Notes under the pieces: model-generated
The model's input: only the letters and a program-made list of their open reading frames with translations
The model's database searches: none
Told to the model about the DNA's origin: nothing
IMG/VR virus record: IMGVR_UViG_3300020436_003687
Span: 1-45,926 of that record
DNA length: 45,926 bases
Direction: 5' to 3' (one strand)
DNA from: a virus
Part shown: positions 23,193 to 28,986 of the stretch, in pieces
How the letters are laid out: every line of letters starts with the position of its first letter
Position numbering within the stretch: position 1 is the stretch's first letter
Made by a program: the position numbers and the translations under genes

Positions 23193-23287
23193 ATGCAATC
23201 ACAAATTGTGTTAATTGTTGCTAGGACAAAAACATACGTCATGTATCCTCCCAATGTCCATATTAGTATTTTTTCGAACAGGCCCAT
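23189..23287 (-). CDS. 32-aa membrane micropeptide
   Basis: The sequence MGLFEKILIWTLGGYMTYVF, then VLATINTICDCI, is mostly one hydrophobic helix with two Cys near its end. It begins in a TAATG overlap with the thyX stop and ends in an ATGA overlap with the 27-aa ORF. This double coupling is typical of real phage genes. No family known to me. Confidence 0.5.
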   Translation of the reverse strand: MGLFEKILIWTLGGYMTYVFVLATINTICDCI

Positions 23288-23916
23288 TACTTCCTCAAAT
23301 ATTTCCAGCAGTAAGGAAATGCCTCGTCTGCTAATTTATCTATCTCGTTTGCAACGTCTCGTGTTTCCTTTTGTGTATCAGGTTTACATCTTAAGTTGCA
23401 TACCCTCGCAAACGCATACACAGTTCCTGACCAATACCATTCAGTCATCATCGACTGTGGTAGCACCATACGTGCCTGTTCAGGTGCAACGCCTTTTTGC
23501 AGTAGAGCATTGTACAACACCAAACAACTTTTCATTGTGGTGTCCAAGTTGTGATCTAATGTTTGATCCAATTCAACTTCACCATCTGAACCCTGTTTTG
23601 AATTCACAGGACGTCCTCTCCATGCATCAGGCTTGTACAGTTCAGGTGGAAAGTCCACATAACGTCTGGATACTTCATTCCATACAAGTCCCACTTGATG
23701 TTTCACAAGTTGCCTTGCCACAAATATGGGAGCCTTGATTCTAAACTGCATTGATGCGTGTGCAAACGGTGACCAGTGTTCGTGTTCAGCGAGATACTTT
23801 ATTAACTTTTCATCTTTAATTGTAAATGTATTACTTTCTTTTGAATAACTTACTCTTGCGGCATTGACCACAGATAAGTCTGTGCCCATCTTATCAATAA
23901 GTTCTACACTGATCAT
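23287..23916 (-). CDS. thyX: FAD-dependent thymidylate synthase ThyX, 209 aa
   Basis: The ThyX motif region reads RQLVKHQVGLVWNEVSRRY, matching RHRxxSxNExSxRY with phage-type changes (Lys for the first Arg, Gln for the second, Val for Ser). EHWSPFAHASMQFRIKAPIFVARQ and EQARMVLPQSMMTEWYWSGT are also family hallmarks. ThyX makes dTMP from dUMP with FAD and methylene-tetrahydrofolate, supplying phage DNA synthesis. Length is normal. The start overlaps the SufT-like stop by 4 bp, placing thyX in the operon that begins with sufE. Confidence 0.92.
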   Translation of the reverse strand: MISVELIDKMGTDLSVVNAARVSYSKESNTFTIKDEKLIKYLAEHEHWSPFAHASMQFRIKAPIFVARQLVKHQVGLVWNEVSRRYVDFPPELYKPDAWRGRPVNSKQGSDGEVELDQTLDHNLDTTMKSCLVLYNALLQKGVAPEQARMVLPQSMMTEWYWSGTVYAFARVCNLRCKPDTQKETRDVANEIDKLADEAFPYCWKYLRK

Positions 23917-24311
23917 AGCCCCATCAAACTTCTCATGTCTGGATCAATCATGTCTCTAGTCCATTGCGGAGTCATTGTGATTCTAACTCTACATTTCAAG
24001 CCAGGTATGCTTTCGATTTTTTGCTGTATTTCTTTGGGCATTGAATCTGCCGCAGGACAAAATGCACTTGTCAAACTCATTAGCACAAACACATATCTTT
24101 CGCTTGTTATTTTAACATCATAGATCAAACCCAGTGTGTAAAGATCCACACTGATCTCAGGATCATAAACTGTTTTAAGTTGTTCTTTTACTTTTTCAAT
24201 ATATTCTTGTTTAACATTATCGTCGTCTTTGATGTCGTCCAGAGTAGTATGCACATTTGGATCCACAGAAGGATTTCCATGTGGTATCCAACCTGGAGGT
24301 GTATTATGCAT
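23913..24311 (-). CDS. SufT/MIP18 (DUF59) Fe-S assembly protein, 132 aa
   Basis: VYDPEISVDLYTLGLIYDVKI at about residues 48-68 and MSLTSAFCPAADSMPKEIQQKIESIPGL with the conserved Cys85 match DUF59/SufT proteins, which help insert Fe-S clusters. The end PQWTRDMIDPDMRSLMGL equals the family's P.W....S...R..LG(F/L) tail. An N-terminal extension of about 30 residues (PPGWIPHGNPSVDPN) is extra. It overlaps sufE by 8 bp and thyX by 4 bp, so these form one operon. Confidence 0.85.
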   Translation of the reverse strand: MHNTPPGWIPHGNPSVDPNVHTTLDDIKDDDNVKQEYIEKVKEQLKTVYDPEISVDLYTLGLIYDVKITSERYVFVLMSLTSAFCPAADSMPKEIQQKIESIPGLKCRVRITMTPQWTRDMIDPDMRSLMGL

Positions 24312-24705
24312 TGGCTATCCTTATGATTCTGTGTATTAGTTCACCTAATCCGTTTTGCCGTTGTAGTGTAAGTAATTCTTTGATACCCAGTGCTGCAAAA
24401 TTTTCCACTGTGAGATTTGCCACTTCACTTTTGTGTGCACCATTTACAAGATCAGTAACCACTTTTGCTGTGCCTTTGGTGATGAATGCATCTCCGTCAA
24501 CACGATATTGCATTTTGTTATCTTCATTAGCACCGCCTATTATCCAAAGTTTAGAAGCACACCCATGGATTCTGTTGTCTTCGGTTTTGACAGCATCAGG
24601 CAGAGGTTCTACTTCTTTGGCTTTATCAACAAGATACTGTAATCTGTCATGTCCTTCTAACATTTTGAGATTCTCACCCATCTCAGTAATTTTATCTAAA
24701 ACCAT
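24304..24705 (-). CDS. sufE: SufE-like sulfur acceptor, 133 aa
   Basis: RIHGCASKLWIIG contains the sulfur-accepting Cys49 (family: GCxSxVW), preceded by RLQYLVDKAKEVEPLPDAVKTEDN and followed by GDAFITKGTAKVVTDLVNG, all characteristic of SufE. SufE takes persulfide sulfur from SufS-type cysteine desulfurases and passes it to the scaffold. No desulfurase is in this window, so it would rely on a host or distant partner. It is the first gene after a sigma-70-like promoter, whose -10 hexamer ends 6 bp before the ATG. Confidence 0.9.
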   Translation of the reverse strand: MVLDKITEMGENLKMLEGHDRLQYLVDKAKEVEPLPDAVKTEDNRIHGCASKLWIIGGANEDNKMQYRVDGDAFITKGTAKVVTDLVNGAHKSEVANLTVENFAALGIKELLTLQRQNGLGELIHRIIRIANA

Positions 24706-24711
24706 TATATT

Positions 24712-24740
24712 ATAATAACACGGTTACCAAGTTTTGCCAA
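24712..24740 (-). promoter_or_regulatory. Sigma-70-like promoter TTGGCA-17-TATTAT
   Basis: On the minus strand TTGGCA (24740-24735), a 17-bp spacer and TATTAT (24717-24712) precede the sufE ATG by 6 bp. One mismatch lies in each hexamer. Confidence 0.65.
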
Positions 24741-24742
24741 CC

Positions 24743-25066
24743 TTACTTGTCTGTGAAATACTTTTGTAATTTGTCAGATTCTCCTGAATGTTTTTCGTGA
24801 TCTGGTAAAGGATCTTTTTTATCTGTGATTACTTCCCACTTTTGGCTCCATTTGCCATTGAAGTCTACCCACTTCGCTCCTTCATCATCGGTATCAGGCA
24901 AAATTGCATCTTCAGGACACTCAGGTTCACATACACCACAGTCAATACATTCGTCAGGATTTATGACCAGCATGTTTTCGCCTTCGTAGAAACAATCCAC
25001 TGGGCAAACTTCAACGCAGTCTGTGTGCTTACACATGATGCACTTGTCATTGACTACGTAGGTCAC
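24743..25066 (-). CDS. fdxA: FdxA-type 7Fe ferredoxin, 107 aa
   Basis: The N-terminus [21 protein letters not shown] and then [19 protein letters not shown] match FdxA ferredoxins with one 3Fe-4S and one 4Fe-4S cluster (Cys 9, 12-13 region, 17, 21 and the 40-50 CxxCxxCxxxC set). The protein carries electrons in the cytoplasm. The C-terminal tail ([31 protein letters not shown]) is also typical. The start is GTG (25066). It may reduce phage or host oxidoreductases, or support radical SAM enzymes (inference). Confidence 0.92.
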   Translation of the reverse strand: MTYVVNDKCIMCKHTDCVEVCPVDCFYEGENMLVINPDECIDCGVCEPECPEDAILPDTDDEGAKWVDFNGKWSQKWEVITDKKDPLPDHEKHSGESDKLQKYFTDK

Positions 25067-25068
25067 TG

Positions 25069-25254
25069 CTATAATTTAATCAAAGATTCTAGTTTGTCTT
25101 CAGCGTGTGCTAGTGCTTCTAGTTTTTTCTCCGCAGTAATAACATAATCTATATGCTCTGCTACTCCTATAGGCTTTTCCAAAAATACTTTTAGATCTAC
25201 TCTAGCTACTTCAATGTCGCCTTCTAACTTTTTTATTAGTGCTTCTTTAATCAT
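25069..25254 (-). CDS. Small helical protein, 61 aa
   Basis: An amphipathic, likely two-helix protein ([26 protein letters not shown]... [21 protein letters not shown]). It begins in a TAATG overlap with the glutaredoxin stop and ends just before the ferredoxin GTG, so it is part of the grx-fdx operon. No family recognised. Confidence 0.5.
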   Translation of the reverse strand: MIKEALIKKLEGDIEVARVDLKVFLEKPIGVAEHIDYVITAEKKLEALAHAEDKLESLIKL

Positions 25255-25487
25255 TATACTCCTTTTTGTTCTAAAAATTTTTCTAATTCATAGTATCCGC
25301 CCACATAATCTTCATCAATCCAAATTTGTGGCATGGTTCTTGCGTTAGGAACCATTTCTAAAAGATCTTGTATTTTGTATCCTTCAGCGATATTTTTTTC
25401 TTCTACTTCAATACCTTTACTCTTTAATAAATTTTTTGCTTTGACACAGTATCCACATGCTGGCTTACTCCAAACTATAGCTTTCAT
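25254..25487 (-). CDS. grx: Glutaredoxin, 77 aa
   Basis: The active site CGYC (Cys11, Cys14) sits in AIVWSKPACGYCVKAKNLLKSKGI. TMPQIWIDEDYVGGYYELEKFL provides the TVP-type cis-Pro loop and glutathione-binding GG. It reduces disulfides with glutathione, and may supply ribonucleotide reductase or the peroxiredoxin at 11168-11575. Size is typical of phage glutaredoxins. It overlaps the preceding membrane-protein gene by 4 bp. Confidence 0.92.
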   Translation of the reverse strand: MKAIVWSKPACGYCVKAKNLLKSKGIEVEEKNIAEGYKIQDLLEMVPNARTMPQIWIDEDYVGGYYELEKFLEQKGV

Positions 25488-25690
25488 TCATCCAATCCTT
25501 CCATTTTTTCTTTAAATTTGACCCAACCATAAAAAACAAGATCGAACCACAAATAATTTACAACAAATCCTAACACAGTGTAGTATATACCAAATAGATA
25601 GTTTGGGATAAAAAATAATATCATAACCAAATACACAAAATATCTTCTAACATATTGTTTTGGTATAGCCCAAAATATCCAGTTTATCAT
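25484..25690 (-). CDS. Small membrane protein, 68 aa
   Basis: Two hydrophobic stretches (about 14-36 YFVYLVMILFFIPNYLFGIYYTV and 38-56 GFVVNYLWFDLVFYGWV) are flanked by basic residues and an acidic C-terminus. It overlaps both neighbours by 4 bp and belongs to the clpS-to-grx operon. Function unknown. Confidence 0.55.
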   Translation of the reverse strand: MINWIFWAIPKQYVRRYFVYLVMILFFIPNYLFGIYYTVLGFVVNYLWFDLVFYGWVKFKEKMEGLDE

Positions 25691-26067
25691 ACAGTATCAT
25701 CTCCATGGTGATAAAAATGATTTTGATGTTCAACCCTATTTAATAATTTTTTTATAGTTGGAATCTGCCTTGTGCCTATACCATGTAAAACAGTTCTAAA
25801 AAAAGGTTTTGTAAAGAAAGGCCATGACTCGTATCGTTTTACATTCTTATAAAACTTTTGTATAATATCAAAACAATCTCGAACATCATCTTTCAACTTG
25901 TCCTCCAATAGTCTATCTTGGGATAATTTAAGTAATATCGTGTTGAACCTTGCGGTGGCGTAGTCTAGTGTGCCGTAATACTTGCCAAGCACATGATCGT
26001 TTTGATTTTTGTTTTTAACAAGTTCTATGACTTTCTTGTTTTCAATCACGTATTGATCTAACGTCAT
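25687..26067 (-). CDS. Phage protein of unknown function, 126 aa
   Basis: A basic, mostly helical soluble protein (ENKKVIELVKNKNQNDHVLGKYYGTLDYATARFNTILLKLSQD...), ending His-rich (EHQNHFYHHGDDTV). No known motif. It lies directly after clpS with a 4-bp overlap and so is transcribed from the same palindrome-containing promoter. Confidence 0.5.
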   Translation of the reverse strand: MTLDQYVIENKKVIELVKNKNQNDHVLGKYYGTLDYATARFNTILLKLSQDRLLEDKLKDDVRDCFDIIQKFYKNVKRYESWPFFTKPFFRTVLHGIGTRQIPTIKKLLNRVEHQNHFYHHGDDTV

Positions 26068-26366
26068 TGCTTTTTAACTTTGATTTGTAGTGGAAAATTT
26101 TCTTGTCTGGCTACTAATGTTGTTTCAATTCCTTTTTGCTCTGCCACTTCATGCACATATGATCCTACAACACCTTGTCCGTTATCATGTATTTTTTTTG
26201 TGATATTTTCAGCTTGTTCTTGAGATTTATTAAAAATTTGTTTTAGGACCCTAACCACAAACTCCATTGTAGTAATATTATCATTTAGAAAAATAACATC
26301 ATATAGTCCAGGTTCGTCCAGTTTAACTTTTTCTTTTGTTAATGTTTGTACATCTGCCATTGTCAT
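26064..26366 (-). CDS. clpS: ClpS-like N-degron adaptor, 100 aa
   Basis: LYDVIFLNDNITTMEFVVRVLKQIFNKSQEQAENITKKIHDNGQGVVGSYVHEVAEQK matches the ClpS core. Residues that hold the N-terminal amino acid of substrates are mostly present: Asn28 and Asp29 (E. coli N34, D35), Met34 (M40) and His60 (H66); the third acidic residue (D36) is Asn30. ClpS delivers N-degron proteins to ClpA/ClpC-type unfoldases with ClpP. ATG 26366 lies only 5 bp from the -10 hexamer; the second ATG (26360) is the alternative. Phage ClpS could redirect host proteolysis. Confidence 0.9.
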   Translation of the reverse strand: MTMADVQTLTKEKVKLDEPGLYDVIFLNDNITTMEFVVRVLKQIFNKSQEQAENITKKIHDNGQGVVGSYVHEVAEQKGIETTLVARQENFPLQIKVKKQ

Positions 26367-26371
26367 TCCTT

Positions 26372-26399
26372 ATTATAACACATACGTGTATGTTGTCAA
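26372..26399 (-). promoter_or_regulatory. Perfect sigma-70 promoter of clpS with operator-like spacer
   Basis: On the minus strand TTGACA (26399-26394) and TATAAT (26377-26372) are separated by 16 bp. The spacer is largely an inverted repeat, ACATAC-GT-GTATGT at 26380-26393 (plus-strand reading): 6-bp perfect arms around a 2-bp centre. A palindrome between the -35 and -10 elements is a classic repressor position. Confidence 0.8.
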
Positions 26400-26403
26400 T
26401 TTA

Positions 26404-26427
26404 GATAGGGTGTTTTACCACCCTATC
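26404..26427 (-). terminator. Strong hairpin after hsp20 (terminator-like)
   Basis: GATAGGGTG and CACCCTATC form a perfect 9-bp stem with a 6-base loop, 13 bp past the hsp20 stop. The T-run after it is short (TAAATT), so it may be a weak terminator or a stabilising 3' end. It insulates hsp20 from the clpS promoter 5 bp further on. Confidence 0.6.
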
Positions 26428-26439
26428 CATTTGTTTGCT

Positions 26440-26889
26440 TTACTTGATCGTGATAGTTTTTGCTTTTTTGTGTTCTGGAATTATTCTTTCCATGCTCACT
26501 TTAAGCAAACCATCCTTAAGTTCTGCACCTTTAACCTCTACGTCATTGGCAATCGTAAATGTTCTTGTGAACATTCTCTTTGATATACCTCTGTGTTGCA
26601 TTCCTTCGTCGTATTTCTCAACTTCGTCTGCTGGATCTTTATTTGGTTTAGATTTAACTGTAAGTTGATTTTCTTTGTACTCAACTATAATGTCATCTTT
26701 ACCAAAACCTGCAAGTGCAAGTTCAACGTCATAGGTATGTTCACCAGTCTTGACTATGTTATATGGTGGAAAATTATTGTTTCCTCTAAAGAAACTGTCG
26801 TCCATCATGTGTTCGAAGTGATCGAACCAGTCGTCAAATCCTACTGTGTATGGTCTTAGATTATTAAAAATAGATAGATGTTTTGTCAT
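26440..26889 (-). CDS. hsp20: Small heat-shock protein Hsp20/IbpA-like, 149 aa
   Basis: The alpha-crystallin domain spans about 42-140: PPYNIVKTGEHTYDVELALAGFGKDDIIVEYKENQLTVKSKP, then YDEGMQHRGISKRMFTRTFTIANDVEVKGAELKDGLLKVSMERIIPEHKKAKTITI, with the conserved A-x-x-x-x-G-L-L-x-V motif and the IPE...K end. It acts as an ATP-independent holdase, and phage versions are thought to protect virion or host proteins. The leader of about 70 nt has a strong AGGAGG site and a 9-bp hairpin, unlike most promoter-proximal genes here. Confidence 0.93.
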   Translation of the reverse strand: MTKHLSIFNNLRPYTVGFDDWFDHFEHMMDDSFFRGNNNFPPYNIVKTGEHTYDVELALAGFGKDDIIVEYKENQLTVKSKPNKDPADEVEKYDEGMQHRGISKRMFTRTFTIANDVEVKGAELKDGLLKVSMERIIPEHKKAKTITIK

Positions 26890-26920
26890 GTGCTTTCCTC
26901 CTAAGTTAGCGAGTTAATTT

Positions 26921-26951
26921 ATTGAAGATCCTATCTATAGCAATCTTCAAT
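26921..26951 (-). promoter_or_regulatory. Hairpin in hsp20 5' leader
   Basis: ATTGAAGAT and ATCTTCAAT (9 bp, 13-base loop) pair within the hsp20 untranslated leader, about 30 bp upstream of the start codon. It does not cover the AGGAGG, so a direct thermometer is not obvious; mRNA stability or control by another factor is possible. Confidence 0.55.
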
Positions 26952-26953
26952 TT

Positions 26954-26961
26954 TATTTATC
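26954..26961 (-). promoter_or_regulatory. Possible late octamer GATAAATA before hsp20
   Basis: GATAAATA on the minus strand lies just after the sigma-70 -10 element, so hsp20 may have both early and late start sites. Confidence 0.35.
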
Positions 26962-26965
26962 TCTT

Positions 26966-26993
26966 ATTATAACACAACTGTACAAGCTGTCAA
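26966..26993 (-). promoter_or_regulatory. Perfect sigma-70 promoter of hsp20
   Basis: TTGACA (26993-26988), 16-bp spacer, TATAAT (26971-26966) on the minus strand. The sequence just before the -10 (TGTGT) is the same as in the clpS promoter. The leader to the ATG is about 70 nt. Confidence 0.85.
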
Positions 26994-27006
26994 ATGAAAT
27001 GGTAAT

Positions 27007-27084
27007 TTAAAAGGGCACTGGCTGTAGAAAAACTGCCATTAAGGCTAATAAAATTAATAGTAGTATTGTGTACTTGATATTCAT
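27007..27084 (-). CDS. Possible 25-aa membrane micropeptide
   Basis: The frame encodes MNIKYTILLLILLALMAVFL plus QPVPF, a signal-peptide-like or single-helix peptide. It lies in the otherwise empty gap between bS21 and the hsp20 promoter. Another overlapping frame starting MMEYARYEYQ after an AAAGGAAAT site is also open, so which one (if any) is used is unclear. Confidence 0.35.
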   Translation of the reverse strand: MNIKYTILLLILLALMAVFLQPVPF

Positions 27085-27123
27085 ACCTGGCATACTCCAT
27101 CATGTTATTTCCTTTTACATTAT

Positions 27124-27393
27124 TTATTTTTTCCTAAGTATTCCCATAAACCGATTATCATCTCTTTCACGTTGTAATTTGCGTAGCGTTTGCTTTCGGC
27201 GTTTTTGAGTTTCTCTTTTCCAATGAGATGGTTTTTGATAATATTGTCTGTCTTTGAGTTCTTCAATAAAACGATCATTTTTAATCCATTTTTTTATTTT
27301 GCGATATGCCCGCATTGGATCACCACCTTCAGGTATGTCCACATAATAACCTTGGAACCCAAGTGGTCTATTTGATTTGTTGTTTTTTCGCAT
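27124..27393 (-). CDS. rpsU: Ribosomal protein bS21 homologue, 89 aa
   Basis: From the internal ATG at 27393, the middle reads GGDPMRAYRKIKKWIKNDRFIEELKDRQYYQKPSHWKRETQKRRKQTLRKLQRE. This matches bS21 (ALRRFKR..., R-x-YEKPS-x-x-R). bS21 sits near the 3' end of 16S rRNA and affects initiation and anti-Shine-Dalgarno access. bS21 is the ribosomal protein most often reported in phages, including pelagiphages. The gene overlaps the clpX 3' end by 26 bp. A phage bS21 could adapt host ribosomes to phage mRNAs, notable here because many messages look leaderless. Confidence 0.88.
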   Translation of the reverse strand: MRKNNKSNRPLGFQGYYVDIPEGGDPMRAYRKIKKWIKNDRFIEELKDRQYYQKPSHWKRETQKRRKQTLRKLQRERDDNRFMGILRKK

Positions 27394-28615
27394 TTGGTTT
27401 ATTAAACAGTAACACAGGGTCTGAACCTTTGTCAACCACCTCCTGTGTAATTTGTATCTTATTGACGCCTTTTTCTCGCATCTCAGCCGCATCAAATTGG
27501 TAAGGCAAAGTTATTGAATCTAAAATATTTTTAAGCCCTCTTGCATTAGTTCCTAATTTTTTTGCTTTTTTGGCAATAGACTCTTTGGCTCCTTTGGTAA
27601 ATTCAATTTGGATATTATCTAAACCAAACAGATACTGTGTTTGTTTTATTAAGGCATTACGAGGTTCAGTAAGTATCTTAATCAACTGCTCTTCGGACAA
27701 AGGATCAATTGCAGTGACCATTGAAAACCTTCCAACAAATTCAGGAATAAGTCCATACTTTATCAAATCTTCGGGTTTGACTTCTTGAAGATAATTTTTG
27801 TTATCATCGTCTTTAAGTTTTGTACCAAACCCTATGCCTTGTGATTTTTTTGATCTAATCTGTTTTTCTAGTTCAGTAAATGCTCCGCCAACAATAAACA
27901 AAATATTATCAGTATTAATTTTTATTGTCTGTTGATCTGGATGCTTTCTACCTCCATGTGGTGGAACCCTACAGTCTGTGCCCTCAACTATTTTTAGAAG
28001 TCCTTGCTGTACACCTTCTCCAGATACATCACGAGTTAATGAAGTATTTTCACTTTTTCTACAAATTTTATCAATCTCGTCAATAAAAATAATACCTCTT
28101 TGTGTTTTTTCAATATCACCTTCTGCGTTGGCATATAATTTTTGTACAACGTTTTCTACATCTTCGCCAACATAACCAGATTCAGTCAAAGTTGTTGCAT
28201 CTGCTATAGCAAAAGGCACATCTAGATATTTTGCAATAGTTCTAGCCATCAGTGTTTTTCCAGCACCAGTGGCCCCAAGCACAATTACATTTGATTTTTC
28301 TAAATCAAAATCCACCGGTGGCTGAGTAATTCTTTTATAATGGTTACTCACTGCCACAGATAAAACTGTTTTTGCAAAATCCTGTCCAATCACATATTGA
28401 TCAAGATGTTCTTTTATTAAAACTGGATTTAAAATATTTTTATCGCCTGCTACAAGTTTTTCTTTACGTGACTTTATGATGTCTTCTTCTAATATTTCTA
28501 CACACAGTTTCACACACTCATTACATATTGCAACCTTTGTTGCTCCAACGATCATTTTTGTAACATCTTTACGTGACTTGCTACAAAAACTACAAATTAA
28601 GTTTTCTTCTGTCAT
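27368..28615 (-). CDS. clpX: ClpX AAA+ unfoldase, full length, 415 aa
   Basis: All ClpX elements are present: the N-terminal zinc domain (Cys8, Cys11, Cys31, Cys34), Walker A GATGAGKT (114-121), pore loop GYVG (147-150), Walker B IIFIDE (175-180), the RKH loop (223-225), the ClpP-binding IGF loop (261-263) and sensor region PEFVGRF (291-297). It should unfold substrates and feed host ClpP; no clpP is in the window. The intact IGF loop argues that docking to host ClpP is preserved. It overlaps its neighbours on both sides. Host ClpX could be replaced to change substrate choice. Confidence 0.95.
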   Translation of the reverse strand: MTEENLICSFCSKSRKDVTKMIVGATKVAICNECVKLCVEILEEDIIKSRKEKLVAGDKNILNPVLIKEHLDQYVIGQDFAKTVLSVAVSNHYKRITQPPVDFDLEKSNVIVLGATGAGKTLMARTIAKYLDVPFAIADATTLTESGYVGEDVENVVQKLYANAEGDIEKTQRGIIFIDEIDKICRKSENTSLTRDVSGEGVQQGLLKIVEGTDCRVPPHGGRKHPDQQTIKINTDNILFIVGGAFTELEKQIRSKKSQGIGFGTKLKDDDNKNYLQEVKPEDLIKYGLIPEFVGRFSMVTAIDPLSEEQLIKILTEPRNALIKQTQYLFGLDNIQIEFTKGAKESIAKKAKKLGTNARGLKNILDSITLPYQFDAAEMREKGVNKIQITQEVVDKGSDPVLLFNKPNAKKQQIK

Positions 28616-28980
28616 TTATTATTTTGGGTTTGAATATTGGAAAATGCTTGTTCAACTGTGTTTGATTCATCAACTCTATGTACATCTCTCCCTTTTAATA
28701 ACTCATCGATCCAAATAGGAACATCTTTGTTGTCCATCACAATATATTGAGACTTCTCTATGGCTTGCCTTAGCCAAGCATTTTGTCCAATATGATCGTA
28801 TAAAAACACAGTAACATTATCATTGGGAAATAATTTATTAAGAGTAGTTGCAAATTCATTCTTTTGCGACTCTTTTAAATTTATTAGCACAAAGCCTATC
28901 TCTTTTGGATTTATAAGACTAGGAGGCGTTACAAGAGTAACCGTACCTAGTGTGTTAAAAATTTTCATATTTAATGGCAT
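28612..28980 (-). CDS. Phage protein of unknown function, 122 aa
   Basis: A Rossmann-like small protein: MKIFNTLGTVTLVTPPSLINPKEIGFVLINLKESQKNEFATTLNKLFPNDNVTVFLYDH, then SQYIVMDNKDVPIWIDELLKGRDVHRVDE. It resembles a conserved small phage family of unknown role. It overlaps clpX by 4 bp and follows the membrane protein gene by 6 bp, linking that gene and clpX in one operon. Start ATG 28980 or the internal Met5. Confidence 0.5.
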   Translation of the reverse strand: MPLNMKIFNTLGTVTLVTPPSLINPKEIGFVLINLKESQKNEFATTLNKLFPNDNVTVFLYDHIGQNAWLRQAIEKSQYIVMDNKDVPIWIDELLKGRDVHRVDESNTVEQAFSNIQTQNNK

Positions 28981-28986
28981 TGTGTT

